This document shows, in pieces, positions 52,402 to 61,634 of a stretch of DNA of 64,000 bases. Both the position numbers and the translations under genes were made by a program. The DNA is from UBA5158 sp963692955. Its GTDB lineage: Bacteria > Pseudomonadota > Gammaproteobacteria > DSM-16500. The notes below the pieces were generated by a model that saw only the letters and a program-made list of their open reading frames with translations, was not told the DNA's origin and searched no databases. The stretch spans positions 1,550,001-1,614,000 of the forward strand of contig OY843587.1 in NCBI GenBank assembly GCA_963692955.1, given 5' to 3'. Positions within the stretch are counted from its first letter, which is position 1. Each line of letters begins with the position of its first letter.

Positions 52402-54156
52402 ATGCAAAATAACTTAATCGTAGAAACCAGCCCATACCTTTTACAGCATGCGCACAATCCCGTGGATTGGTTCCCCTGGGGCAATACCGCCATCGAAAAA
52501 GCCCGCCGCGAAGATAAACCCATTTTGTTATCCATCGGCTACGCCGCGTGTCATTGGTGTCACGTCATGGCGCACGAATCTTTTGAAGATCAAGAGACGG
52601 CGGATTTGATGAATGAATTATTCGTCAATATTAAAGTCGACCGCGAAGAACGCCCAGACCTTGATAAAATTTATCAAACGACGCATGCCCTATTGACACA
52701 ACGCAGCGGCGGTTGGCCGTTAACGGTGTTTTTATCCGCGGATACGTTAACGCCGTTTTTTAGCGGCACGTATTTTCCGCCGCGCGCCCACAATCAAATG
52801 CCGCCGTTCAAAGATGTGTTATTGAAAATCGACGAAATTTACCGGTTGCGTCAAGATGACGTCCTTAAACAAAATGAAAGTTTGCAAAATGTTTTAAAGA
52901 AAACGACTTCCGCGCCCCTGACAGAAGTCGAACTAAGCGAAGAGCCGTTGCACACCGCGCGTCTCTCACTGCAAGAAACATTTGACTCAAGCCACGGTGG
53001 TTTTGGTGACGCGCCGAAATTTCCGCATCCGATCATGTTGGAATTTTTGTTGCAAGAAAAATCGCCGATGGTGCTGAAGACATTACTCTGCATGGCGGAA
53101 GGCGGTTTGTATGATCAATTACGCGGCGGTTTTTTCCGTTATTCCGTCGATGCGCGCTGGGAAATCCCTCATTTTGAAAAAATGCTTTACGACAATGGCC
53201 AACTCTTATTTCTATACGCCCTCGCTGCGCGCGAATTTGATGAACCGTATTTCGCGGACGTCGCTACCGAGACCGCGCAATGGGCAATCGCCGAAATGCA
53301 AGCGCCGGAAGGGGGCTACTACTCTTCCTTGGACGCTGATTCTGAAGGTCATGAAGGAAAATTTTATGTCTGGAATAAATCGCAAATCGAAACGTTGTTG
53401 ACTAGCGAAGAATTTCAAATGGCGAAAATTTATTTTGGCTTAGACGAGCCGCCGAACTTTGACGAACAGTGGCATTTACATATTGTGGAAGCGTTAAAAA
53501 CGCCGCACGAAAAACACATGCTAGCCTCCGCCAAAACCAAATTACTCGCCTCCCGCGAACACCGCTCACGCCCACATCGCGATGAAAAAATCTTAACGGC
53601 CTGGAATGCGTTAATGATTAAAGGCATGTTGGTGGCCGGTGATATTCTAAAGCAGCCGGCATTTACGGAATCGGCGCACAAAGCGCTGCGTTTCATCAAA
53701 AATCATTTATGGAAAAACGGCCAATTAGCGTCTAGCTTCAAAGACGCGAAAGTCAAATTTCCCGGCTATTTAGATGACTATGCCTATCTTCTTGATGCGC
53801 TCATGACCTTAATGCGGATCGCGCCCAAGCCAGAGCCATTGGAGTTTGCAAAACAAATAGCGGACGTGATGCTAAAGCACTTTTTCGATAACGAAAACGG
53901 CGGATTCTTCTTTACCCCTGACGATCATGAAAAGTTGCTATACCGTCCGAAAACCATGATGGATGAATCCATTCCCGCCGGCAATGGCGTCGCCGTACGC
54001 GCGCTGTTAGCTTTAGCGCGGCTGACCGGCAATAAAGACTATGCACTACCTGCGCAAAAAACGTTAATCTTAGCGTGGCCGTTACTCGCCAATTATCCCG
54101 CCGAGCATGCCAGCGTGCTCTTAGGGCTTAAAGACTTTCTCCCGCCAAAGGTATGA
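52402..54156 (+). CDS. DUF255 thioredoxin-like domain protein (YyaL/SSP411 family)
   Basis: A 584-residue protein of the YyaL/spermatogenesis-associated protein 20 family. Residues 1-160 form a thioredoxin-like domain with the family signature SPYLLQHAHNPVDWFPWG, a CHWC active-site motif in AACHWCHVMAHESFED and VKVDREERPDLD-type sequence. The rest is an (alpha/alpha)6-barrel-like region resembling sugar-processing enzymes (HFEKMLYDNGQL, DADSEGHEGKFYVW, LDDYAYLLDAL). The biochemical role is not established. I start at the ATG at 52402, the usual family start, with AGGA upstream; an ATG at 52390 is also possible. Its stop overlaps the next possible start (ATGA). Confidence 0.88.
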   Translation: MQNNLIVETSPYLLQHAHNPVDWFPWGNTAIEKARREDKPILLSIGYAACHWCHVMAHESFEDQETADLMNELFVNIKVDREERPDLDKIYQTTHALLTQRSGGWPLTVFLSADTLTPFFSGTYFPPRAHNQMPPFKDVLLKIDEIYRLRQDDVLKQNESLQNVLKKTTSAPLTEVELSEEPLHTARLSLQETFDSSHGGFGDAPKFPHPIMLEFLLQEKSPMVLKTLLCMAEGGLYDQLRGGFFRYSVDARWEIPHFEKMLYDNGQLLFLYALAAREFDEPYFADVATETAQWAIAEMQAPEGGYYSSLDADSEGHEGKFYVWNKSQIETLLTSEEFQMAKIYFGLDEPPNFDEQWHLHIVEALKTPHEKHMLASAKTKLLASREHRSRPHRDEKILTAWNALMIKGMLVAGDILKQPAFTESAHKALRFIKNHLWKNGQLASSFKDAKVKFPGYLDDYAYLLDALMTLMRIAPKPEPLEFAKQIADVMLKHFFDNENGGFFFTPDDHEKLLYRPKTMMDESIPAGNGVAVRALLALARLTGNKDYALPAQKTLILAWPLLANYPAEHASVLLGLKDFLPPKV

Positions 54157-54165
54157 TCGTGTCGA

Positions 54166-54194
54166 TTGGATTAACAGATGAAAACACTTATAAT
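54166..54194 (+). promoter_or_regulatory. Sigma-70 promoter of the NfnAB-like gene
   Basis: TTGGAT (54166-54171) and TATAAT (54189-54194) are separated by 17 bases. Transcription would start about 54200-54202, only two to four bases before the ATG at 54204, so the transcript would be nearly leaderless. Confidence 0.6.
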
Positions 54195-54203
54195 ACCGCC
54201 ACT

Positions 54204-57200
54204 ATGCCCAATCCTACGCTCACACTTAATGGTTATACCTTTGCGGAATTATTTACTCCTGAAGGTTTGCAGCAGCTTGATCAACGTTTCCTTGCCGAAC
54301 TAAAACAATCGTACCCTGATTTACACACAGAATTACTGTCTTATCGGCAAAAAAGCGCAAACCTCACCGCGTTGGCCACCAGCGCAATGCTGATTAGCAT
54401 TGCTAAGCAACTAGAAAATTTTCTCGCGACATTATTCAACATCGAAGAAGCCGTCGCGATCGCGCAAACGAAAACCGTGGAAAATAATCCAGTCTCAGTT
54501 TTCAAAAAATATTTCGTCTTACGCCGCGCCAAGAAACTTAGCTTGCAAGCAGATACCTTGCCAGACTTTAATACCCTCAACGCTTGGCTAGAAAAACAAT
54601 TGGCAACCGCGCCCCTCACCGCCAGCGATCCTGAATTAGCGATCGCGCTCTTAGCCGATCATTACATCAATGCCGCCGACCAATTCAAACATGAAATCGA
54701 TAAATTAACCGAATGGTGCGTGCAAGCGTTAGTGTCGCCAACTGGAAAAGCATTCGTCACCGGCTGGACAAGTTTCCGCTTACCCGAACGTTTGGACTAT
54801 CAAAACCTAGTACCGACCGTGCCGCTGCCGCAAGACAAATTAGAACGCACCATCGCGCCCGACGCGCAGTTGCGACTTCGTGAAGGTTTCGTGTTAACCG
54901 ATCCACGCATGACACCACGCGAAGTACAAGACGAAGTGAATTATTGTATTTATTGCCATGACCACGAAGGAGATTTCTGTTCGAGCGGCTTTCCCGTAAA
55001 AAAAGGCGACCCCGAGCAGGGCCTGAAAAAAAATCCTTTAGACGTCATCATGACCGGCTGCCCGCTAGAAGAAAAAATTTCTGAAATGCATCTACTAAAA
55101 CGCGATGGCTTTACACTCGGCTCACTCGCCATGGTCATGGTAGACAACCCCATGTGTCCCGCCACCGGCCACCGTATTTGTAACGATTGCATGAAAGCCT
55201 GCATCTATCAAAAACAAGAACCCGTCAATATTCCGCAAATCGAAACCGGCATTTTAACCGACGTGTTACGTTTACCCTGGGGCGTAGAGATATATGATTT
55301 ACTGACGCGCTGGAACCCGCTGCGACAAAAACAATTCGTCATGCGACCCTACAACGGTTTAAAAATCATGATCGCCGGCATGGGCCCCGCCGGTTTCACC
55401 CTCGCGCATCATTTATTATTAGAAGGTTTCGCCGTCGTCGGTTTCGATGGATTGAAAATCGAACCTCTCCCAGAAAATTTAATCAACGAACCCATTTACC
55501 GTTTCGCTGAATTAACCGAAAAATTAGATGAACGCTTAGTGGCCGGCTTCGGCGGTGTAGCGGAATATGGCATCACCGTACGCTGGGACAAAAATTTTCT
55601 AAAATTAATCTACATCAGCTTGATGCGCCGCCCACATTTCCAAGTCTTCGGCAGCGTGCGCTTCGGCGGCACGATAACCGTAGACGATGCGTGGAACATG
55701 GGCTTCGACCATTTCGTCATCGCCGTCGGCGCCGGTTTACCAAAAGCCCTCGACATCCCCGGCAGCCTCGCGCCCGGCATGCGCCAAGCCAATGATTTTC
55801 TCATGGCATTGCAATTAGGCAACGCCGCAAAAGCGACGAGCTTAACGAACCTACAAGTCCGCTTACCCGCGGTCATCATCGGCGGCGGCCTGACCGGCGT
55901 TGACACCGCCACCGAAGTGCAAGCGTATTACATTACCCAAGTCGAAAAAATCTTAGCCCGCTACGAAGAACTGAGCCTCATCTACACCGAAGACATTATC
56001 TTAAATAAATTAGACCTAGCGTCGCGCGAAATTTTACATGAGTTTTTAACGCACGGAAAAGCCGTACGCCAAGAACGTCTATTCGCAAACGAAAACAAAC
56101 AGCGACCCAATTTTTTAAAATTAATCCGTCAATGGGGCGGCGTGACCATTGCATACCGTCGCCGCATGCAAGATTCACCCGCATACATCAACAACCACGA
56201 AGAATTACAAAAAGCCTTACAAGAAGGCATTTACTACGCGGAACGACTAGAACCCGCCGTCGTGGAGTTAAACCAATTCGGCCACGCCGAAACACTAATC
56301 TGCCGCCGCCGCTTAGAAACCGCCCCCGATCAATGGGAAACAACCACAGAAGATTTACGCCTACCCGCGCGTTCGATTTTCGTCGCCACCGGCACACAAC
56401 CCAACATCGCTTATGAATTCGAACACAAAGGCACATTCAACCGTCAAGGCTATCAATACCAACATTACGAAGACAAAGGCGCTGAACTATCCATCGCGCA
56501 CGGCATCATACATTGCAAAGAACCTGATTTTGGCCCTTTTACCTCCTATCATCGCGATCATTACCGCGTGAGTTTAGTCGGCGACACCCATCCGGTATTT
56601 CACGGCAATGTAGTGAAAGCGATTGCATCCGGCCTGCGTTCGTATCCAAAAATTATTGATGTCTTAAAACATAAACTAACCACCGGCACGCACAGCGAAT
56701 ACGAAACTTTCGCAAACCATATCTCGACATTATTTACCTCGCGCATCGCCCACATCGAGCGCCGCACCGAAAACGTCATTGAACTCACCATCAACTCCCC
56801 GCTGGCGGCAAAACATTTTCAACCCGGCCAATTTTACCGCTTACAAAACTACGAAACCTTCGCGCCACGCCTAGGTCAAACCACCTTACAAATGGAACCC
56901 TTGGCCTTAATCGCCGCCGGTGTTGACCGTGCGCACGGCAATTTAAAATTTATCGTCATCGAAACCGGCGCCAGCTCAAAAATCTGTTCGACCTTCAAAG
57001 TCGGCGATCCCATCTCCCTCATGGGCCCTACCGGCATACGCAATAAAATCGCGCAAGAACACGAAACCGTTTTACTGATAGGCCACCAATTAAGCCTAGC
57101 CCTACTCACCAGCTATGGCGCCGCGTTACGCGCCGCCGGCAATAAAGTTATCTATTTAGGAAATTTTAACAACAAAGAAGAAGTCTACTGCCAGGATGAA

Positions 57201-57728
57201 ATTGAAAAAGCCGCTGACCTAGTTATCTGGTCAACTGCCTCAGGCGATTTAATCCCCGTCAGACGTCCACAAGATTACTCCGTTGCAGGCAACGACTGCG
57301 CTGACATTTTATTACGTTACGCACAAGGAAAACTAGATCCCAACAAACAACATCCAGAAATCCACCTCACCGACGTAGACAGAATATTTTTAGTAGGCAA
57401 CTCCTCATTACTAAGAAGTTTTCAAGCAGCGCGCATCACCACACTTAAAGAATTTTTCGTCAAAGAACCCAGAATTTCCGGCTCAGTATTCAGCACCATG
57501 CAATGCATGTTAAAAGGCGTATGCGCCCAGTGTTTGCAGTGGCAAATCGACCCTGAAACCGGCAAACGCACCAAAGCCGTCTTTGCCTGCTCCTGGCCAG
57601 ACCAACCTTTAGAAATTATCGACTTCGACAACATAGACGAACGTCAAGTTCAAAACCAACTGCAAGAAAAACTAACGAACCTCTGGGTCGAGCATCTTTT
57701 CAAAAAATACGCTGTCGATAGAATTTAA
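54204..57728 (+). CDS. NfnAB-like flavo/iron-sulfur oxidoreductase fusion (GltD-like plus PyrK-like)
   Basis: A protein of about 1174 residues. An N-terminal helical region of unknown role is followed, near residues 245-335, by cysteine clusters (CIYCHDHEGDFC, then CPATGHRICNDCMKAC) of the GltD type that hold [4Fe-4S] clusters. The FAD Rossmann motif IAGMGPAGFTLAHHLL follows, then a second nucleotide-binding segment IIGGGLTGVD. The last third is PyrK/ferredoxin-reductase-like: QPGQFYRL, GPTGIRN, and a late MQCMLKGVCAQC with FACSW, the four cysteines of a [2Fe-2S] site. GltD-like and PyrK-like halves together form NfnAB, which bifurcates electrons among NADH, NADPH and ferredoxin; here both lie in one chain. 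The start at 54204 is preferred; an ATG at 54153, overlapping the previous stop, is possible. Confidence 0.82.
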   Translation: MPNPTLTLNGYTFAELFTPEGLQQLDQRFLAELKQSYPDLHTELLSYRQKSANLTALATSAMLISIAKQLENFLATLFNIEEAVAIAQTKTVENNPVSVFKKYFVLRRAKKLSLQADTLPDFNTLNAWLEKQLATAPLTASDPELAIALLADHYINAADQFKHEIDKLTEWCVQALVSPTGKAFVTGWTSFRLPERLDYQNLVPTVPLPQDKLERTIAPDAQLRLREGFVLTDPRMTPREVQDEVNYCIYCHDHEGDFCSSGFPVKKGDPEQGLKKNPLDVIMTGCPLEEKISEMHLLKRDGFTLGSLAMVMVDNPMCPATGHRICNDCMKACIYQKQEPVNIPQIETGILTDVLRLPWGVEIYDLLTRWNPLRQKQFVMRPYNGLKIMIAGMGPAGFTLAHHLLLEGFAVVGFDGLKIEPLPENLINEPIYRFAELTEKLDERLVAGFGGVAEYGITVRWDKNFLKLIYISLMRRPHFQVFGSVRFGGTITVDDAWNMGFDHFVIAVGAGLPKALDIPGSLAPGMRQANDFLMALQLGNAAKATSLTNLQVRLPAVIIGGGLTGVDTATEVQAYYITQVEKILARYEELSLIYTEDIILNKLDLASREILHEFLTHGKAVRQERLFANENKQRPNFLKLIRQWGGVTIAYRRRMQDSPAYINNHEELQKALQEGIYYAERLEPAVVELNQFGHAETLICRRRLETAPDQWETTTEDLRLPARSIFVATGTQPNIAYEFEHKGTFNRQGYQYQHYEDKGAELSIAHGIIHCKEPDFGPFTSYHRDHYRVSLVGDTHPVFHGNVVKAIASGLRSYPKIIDVLKHKLTTGTHSEYETFANHISTLFTSRIAHIERRTENVIELTINSPLAAKHFQPGQFYRLQNYETFAPRLGQTTLQMEPLALIAAGVDRAHGNLKFIVIETGASSKICSTFKVGDPISLMGPTGIRNKIAQEHETVLLIGHQLSLALLTSYGAALRAAGNKVIYLGNFNNKEEVYCQDEIEKAADLVIWSTASGDLIPVRRPQDYSVAGNDCADILLRYAQGKLDPNKQHPEIHLTDVDRIFLVGNSSLLRSFQAARITTLKEFFVKEPRISGSVFSTMQCMLKGVCAQCLQWQIDPETGKRTKAVFACSWPDQPLEIIDFDNIDERQVQNQLQEKLTNLWVEHLFKKYAVDRI

Positions 57729-57776
57729 AAAAAAAATAAAAAAAATGCTTTATCCCAAACTCCTAAAATGCTGTAT

Positions 57777-57930
57777 CGGTTCGTGGTGCTGGGGTTGAAT
57801 GAGAGCGAGTGTATGCCTGGACGGCATACCAGGCGACATGGATGTCGCGCCCCGAGCGGGTCATTCAATCCCAGCACCACGAACCCCTCGCTGCAATAAA
57901 CTTTTAAAAGCCTACTCTAAGCTGCTCTAT
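57777..57930. repeat. 154-bp tandem repeat, copy 1, with large hairpin
   Basis: The left arm at 57778-57802 and right arm at 57861-57885 are complementary over 25 bases with one mismatch. Between them are two smaller hairpins: GTATGCC/GGCATAC (57811-57829) and GCGACAT/ATGTCGC (57833-57848). A conserved tail with TGCAATAAACTTTTAAAAG follows. It contains a spurious small open frame. No terminal direct repeats or transposase gene were seen. Confidence 0.9.
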
Positions 57931-58084
57931 CGGTTCGTGGAGTTGGGGTTGAATGAGAACGAGTGTATGCCTGGACGGCATACCGAGCGACATGGAGGTC
58001 GCGCCCCGAGCGAGTCATTCAACCCCAGCATCACGAACCCTTAACTGCAATAAACTTTAAAAGCCTTACTCTTAGCTACTCTAT
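57931..58084. repeat. 154-bp tandem repeat, copy 2
   Basis: Same architecture as copy 1: outer arms at 57932-57956 and 58015-58039, the same GTATGCC/GGCATAC hairpin and a GCGAC/GTCGC hairpin whose loop has changed. It is the most diverged copy, with a few unpaired positions in the outer arm. Confidence 0.9.
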
Positions 58085-58236
58085 CGGTTTGTGATGCTAG
58101 GGTTGAATGAGAGCGAGTGTATGCCTGGACGGCATACCAAGCGACATGGATGTCGCGTCCCGAGCGGGTCATTCAACCCTAGCATCACTAACCCCTCGCT
58201 GCAATAAACTTTTAAAAGCCTACTCTAAGCTGCTCT
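58085..58236. repeat. 154-bp tandem repeat, copy 3
   Basis: Outer arms at 58086-58110 and 58169-58193 pair with one mismatch. Relative to copy 1, two G-C pairs of the stem are replaced by A-T pairs on both sides (left GATGCTAGGG against right CCCTAGCATC), i.e. compensating changes. The copy ends just before the stop codon of the O-methyltransferase gene. The whole 57729-58245 gap is explained by these copies plus an A-rich stretch at 57729-57750. Confidence 0.9.
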
Positions 58237-58245
58237 GAACCGAAG

Positions 58246-58908
58246 TTATTTCTTCAAAGCCAGCGTCACCCCATCCCCCACCGGCAACATAGAAATCATA
58301 ACCCGCTCATCGCGATAAATTTTTTGATTAAGCTCACGCAACACTTTAGTAGAAGCATCATTAACTTCAGCCTTAGCCACATCCCCATCCCACAACACAT
58401 TATCAATCACAATCAATCCGCCCGGCCGCACCAACTGCAACGCGAACTCATAATACTTAAGATAATTTAATTTATCCGCATCAATAAATGCAAAATCAAA
58501 ACTATCACTCTCACCCGCCGCAACCAACTCAGCTAAAGTCTCCAACGCCGGCGCCAACCGCAAATCAATCTTCGCTCTGACCCCCGCCGTCTCCCAAAAC
58601 CGCGCAGCGATCTGCGTCCATTCTTTATTAATATCACACGCGACAATCTTCCCGTTAGCCGGCAGCGCCAGCGCCACCGACAACGTGCTATACCCAGTAA
58701 ACACCCCGATTTCCAACGTCTTTTTCGCCCCGCTTAACTTTACCAGCAACTGCATAAACTGCCCCTGCTCCGGCGAAATTTGCATCCCAGCGGTACTCAT
58801 AGATTGCGTCAGCTTGCGCAACTCCCGCAGCGGCTCACTTTCCCGCAACGAGTTTTTTTGCAGATATTCATACACTTCGGGCGTTAAATTTAGCGTGTTA
58901 TTTGACAT
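58246..58908 (-). CDS. SAM-dependent O-methyltransferase (CCoAOMT-like)
   Basis: A 220-residue class I methyltransferase of the caffeoyl-CoA O-methyltransferase (Methyltransf_3) family. The SAM site is LEIGVFTGYSTLSVALALP, with the acidic residue in KIVACDINKEW; metal and substrate residues lie in FAFIDADKLNYLKYYE and IVIDNVLWDG. The physiological substrate, probably a catechol-like compound, is unknown. AGGA precedes the ATG. It is divergent from lemA; the 3' end abuts the repeat cluster. Confidence 0.9.
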   Translation of the reverse strand: MSNNTLNLTPEVYEYLQKNSLRESEPLRELRKLTQSMSTAGMQISPEQGQFMQLLVKLSGAKKTLEIGVFTGYSTLSVALALPANGKIVACDINKEWTQIAARFWETAGVRAKIDLRLAPALETLAELVAAGESDSFDFAFIDADKLNYLKYYEFALQLVRPGGLIVIDNVLWDGDVAKAEVNDASTKVLRELNQKIYRDERVMISMLPVGDGVTLALKK

Positions 58909-58972
58909 AAAACCTTCCTGTAAATGATCAGACCAGCTATAATAACGCAGCTATTAAATCACGGAGTAACTT

Positions 58973-59548
58973 ATGACAGGCATTATTATTTTAATCGTTA
59001 TCTTGCTCATCGGCGGCTTTGTTGTAATGACTTACAATACCCTGATCAGTCAAATCGAAGCCACACGGAATAACGAAAAACAAATTGATATTCAACTCGA
59101 CCGCCGCTACAAAGTTTTCGAATCATTAATCAGCGTCGTCAAAAAATACATGGACTACGAACAAACGACATTAAAAGACGTCGTCGCATTGCGTGGTCAA
59201 GCACAAGCCGCCAAATCCAGCGGCGATGAAAAAGGCCGTATTGACGCGGAAAATAAAATTTCGCAAATCGCGTCCAACATCAATTTAGTCTTCGAACAAT
59301 ACCCAGAACTGAAAGCTAATCAAAACGCCATGCAACTGCAAGAAGAAATCGTCAGCACCGAAAATAAATTGGCATACTCCAAACAAGCGTATAACGACAG
59401 CGTCGAACATTACAACGCTAACAAAAAATCGTTCTTCGCCGCCCTGATCGTGGGAATTTTCAAAGGTAAATTAGACTTCGATTTCCCCTATTGGCAACTA
59501 AGCGCCGAGAAAGTCGCCGCCCAAGAAGACTATACTGTTAAACTTTAA
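58973..59548 (+). CDS. lemA: LemA family protein
   Basis: A 191-residue protein with one N-terminal transmembrane helix (GIIILIVILLIGGFVVM), followed by a long helical hairpin typical of LemA: YNTLISQIEATRNNEKQIDIQL, the RRYKVFESLISVVKKYM segment (cited in parts), and KLAYSKQAYNDSVEHYN. A TATAAT at 58938-58943 and GGAG seven bases before the ATG support the start. It is followed 11 bases later by an M48 peptidase gene, a common lemA-htpX arrangement. Confidence 0.93.
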   Translation: MTGIIILIVILLIGGFVVMTYNTLISQIEATRNNEKQIDIQLDRRYKVFESLISVVKKYMDYEQTTLKDVVALRGQAQAAKSSGDEKGRIDAENKISQIASNINLVFEQYPELKANQNAMQLQEEIVSTENKLAYSKQAYNDSVEHYNANKKSFFAALIVGIFKGKLDFDFPYWQLSAEKVAAQEDYTVKL

Positions 59549-59559
59549 TAGATAACACT

Positions 59560-60600
59560 ATGGCACAACCACTTGATAGTTACACGGCGTCAAATGCAGA
59601 TTGGCGCCGTTCAATCCAAACAAATAATCGCAAAACTTTTTTTGTAATATTTATTTTCTTTGCGATTTATTTTTCATTAGGATTATTAGTCGATTGTTTC
59701 TTAGCAACCGAAGCGTATCCGCAAGCCGATATTTCGCAACTACTGCATGGCATTTTCACCTTACAAATATTTCCGATCGCCACCCTCATCATGCTCATGA
59801 TCGCCGGTGTGTCGCTGCTAGTTTCATTTTCCATGGCCGATAAACTCATGCTGCTAGGCACCGAATATCATGAAATCACGCCAGACAAAGCGGCGAACCC
59901 CACCGAGCAACAACTTTATAACGTCGTCGAAGAAATGAAAATCGCCGCCGGCCTGCGCTTCATGCCAAAAGTTTATATCATTGAAGCGGACTACATGAAC
60001 GCCTTCGCCAGCGGCTATAGCGAAAAATCCGCGATGGTCGCCATTACCCGCGGCTTAATGGAAAAATTAAACCGCAGCGAACTATCCGCTGTGATGGCGC
60101 ATGAACTAAGCCATGTGCGGCATTTAGATATTAAACTAACGTTAATGGCGTCGCTGTTAGCGAATTTGATTTTAATGGTCATAGACATGCTGTTTTACAA
60201 CGCCATATTCTCATCGCGCGGTAATGACAGCCGGTCCCGCGGTAATCTATTAGCGGTAATAATGGTGATTCGCTATCTGCTGCCGGTGATAAACGTGCTA
60301 CTACTGCTCTACCTTAGCCGCACCCGTGAATACATGGCTGACGCAGGCTCAGTGGAATTAATGCGCGATAACCAACCTTTAGCATCGGCGCTTCTTAAAA
60401 TCGAAGCCGATCACACCAACAATGCCGATACCTATCGCAACGCTTACATAGACACGCCGCATGAAAACGTGCGCCGTGAAGCTTATATTTTTGATCCTGT
60501 GCAAGCCGGTATTGAACCGACGACTTCGCTTGCTGATATGTTTTCCACCCACCCTAGCTTAGCTGCCAGGCTTAACGCGATTGGTTTTAAACAGAAATAA
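59560..60600 (+). CDS. M48 family zinc metallopeptidase (HtpX-like)
   Basis: A 346-residue membrane protease. Two hydrophobic segments precede the catalytic domain (about 27-50 and 68-92), and two more follow the active site (about 192-215 and 230-250). The zinc motif HELSH is at residues 181-185 within SAVMAHELSHVRHLDIKL, and the third ligand Glu lies in REYMADAGSVEL. It is longer at the N-terminus than E. coli HtpX and belongs to the LemA-linked subgroup. It probably degrades damaged membrane proteins. It is coupled to lemA and followed four bases later by hemH. Confidence 0.92.
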   Translation: MAQPLDSYTASNADWRRSIQTNNRKTFFVIFIFFAIYFSLGLLVDCFLATEAYPQADISQLLHGIFTLQIFPIATLIMLMIAGVSLLVSFSMADKLMLLGTEYHEITPDKAANPTEQQLYNVVEEMKIAAGLRFMPKVYIIEADYMNAFASGYSEKSAMVAITRGLMEKLNRSELSAVMAHELSHVRHLDIKLTLMASLLANLILMVIDMLFYNAIFSSRGNDSRSRGNLLAVIMVIRYLLPVINVLLLLYLSRTREYMADAGSVELMRDNQPLASALLKIEADHTNNADTYRNAYIDTPHENVRREAYIFDPVQAGIEPTTSLADMFSTHPSLAARLNAIGFKQK

Positions 60601-60603
60601 ATT

Positions 60604-61584
60604 ATGAAAAAAATTGGCGTACTACTCACAAATATTGGCACTCCCGATGCACCGACTAAGAAAGCGGTGAAGCGTTATCTGAAAGAATTTCTTTCCGATC
60701 GTCGCGTCATCGAATTGCCAAAAATCTTATGGCAGCCAATATTACGCTTATTTATTCTTACCACCCGCCCCAGCAGCTCCGCCGCGCTTTACAAAAAAAT
60801 CTGGCGCACGAATGGTTCACCGTTATTAGCTTACACACGTGAAGCAGCGCAGCTATTAGAAAAATCATTACGTAAAAAATTGGCGGACGATATTGTTGTG
60901 TCCGTCGGCATGCGCTATGGCAATCCTTCCATCCCGGCGGCGTTGCAAGAATTCCGTGACAATGACATCGAACACTTGTTGATTTTGCCTTTATTTCCGC
61001 AATATTCCGGCGCCAGCACCGCTTCGACCTTCGACGCCGTCAACGCGACGATAAAAAAATGGCGGCATTTACCGGCGATTCGCACCATCAATGATTACGC
61101 GGCCGATGAAAATTATATTCAAGCGATTGCGCAATCCATTAAAAATCATCAAACCGCTAAGGGCAAAAAACATTTATTATTTTCTTTTCACAGCACGCCG
61201 CAGCGTTATGTCGATAATGGCGACCCGTATAAAAAACTTTGCGAGACAACCGCAAAATTAGTCGCAGCAACGTTAGAATTAACGCCCAAAGAATGGAGCC
61301 TGTCTTTCCAATCGCGTTTAGGTCCAACCAAATGGATTACACCTTACACCGACAAAGTGTTAGCAGCGATGCCGCATCAAGGCATACAAGATTTACAAGT
61401 CGTTTGCCCGGGCTTTGCCGTGGATTGTTTAGAAACGTTAGAAGAAATCGCCCTGCGTGGTAAAGAACAGTTTTTAAATAGTGGCGGCAAAACCTTCGAA
61501 TATATCCCCGCTTTAAATTGCTCGCATGCGCATATTAATATGTTGTCTGAAATCGTCGGCCAACACACCCAAGGGTGGATTTAA
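60604..61584 (+). CDS. hemH: Ferrochelatase
   Basis: A 326-residue enzyme inserting Fe(II) into protoporphyrin IX, the last step of haem synthesis. It begins KIGVLLTNIGTPDAPT, contains GMRYGNPSI, the catalytic-His segment LLFSFHSTPQRYV, and a late VVCPGFAVDCLETLEEI. It is the third gene of the lemA-htpX-hemH run, only four bases after the protease gene. Together with hemF elsewhere in the window it shows that the cell makes its own haem. Confidence 0.95.
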   Translation: MKKIGVLLTNIGTPDAPTKKAVKRYLKEFLSDRRVIELPKILWQPILRLFILTTRPSSSAALYKKIWRTNGSPLLAYTREAAQLLEKSLRKKLADDIVVSVGMRYGNPSIPAALQEFRDNDIEHLLILPLFPQYSGASTASTFDAVNATIKKWRHLPAIRTINDYAADENYIQAIAQSIKNHQTAKGKKHLLFSFHSTPQRYVDNGDPYKKLCETTAKLVAATLELTPKEWSLSFQSRLGPTKWITPYTDKVLAAMPHQGIQDLQVVCPGFAVDCLETLEEIALRGKEQFLNSGGKTFEYIPALNCSHAHINMLSEIVGQHTQGWI

Positions 61585-61634
61585 TTTTCTAAGCCGTGCT
61601 ATGATAGACCCCATTCGTGCCAAGGATGACACTT

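Noticed and set aside
54153..54203. Upstream ATG for the oxidoreductase overlapping the previous stop
   Set aside because: Possible by ATGA coupling, but the added 17 residues are not domain-like and a good promoter lies inside them. Kept as an alternative only.
57799..58044. 81-codon open frame inside the repeat cluster
   Set aside because: It spans two repeat copies and its protein is just the repeat read twice. There is no ribosome site, and the sequence is explained by hairpin structure.
57777..58236. Possible CRISPR array
   Set aside because: The units are 154 bases, similar along their whole length, without unique spacers, and no cas gene is near.
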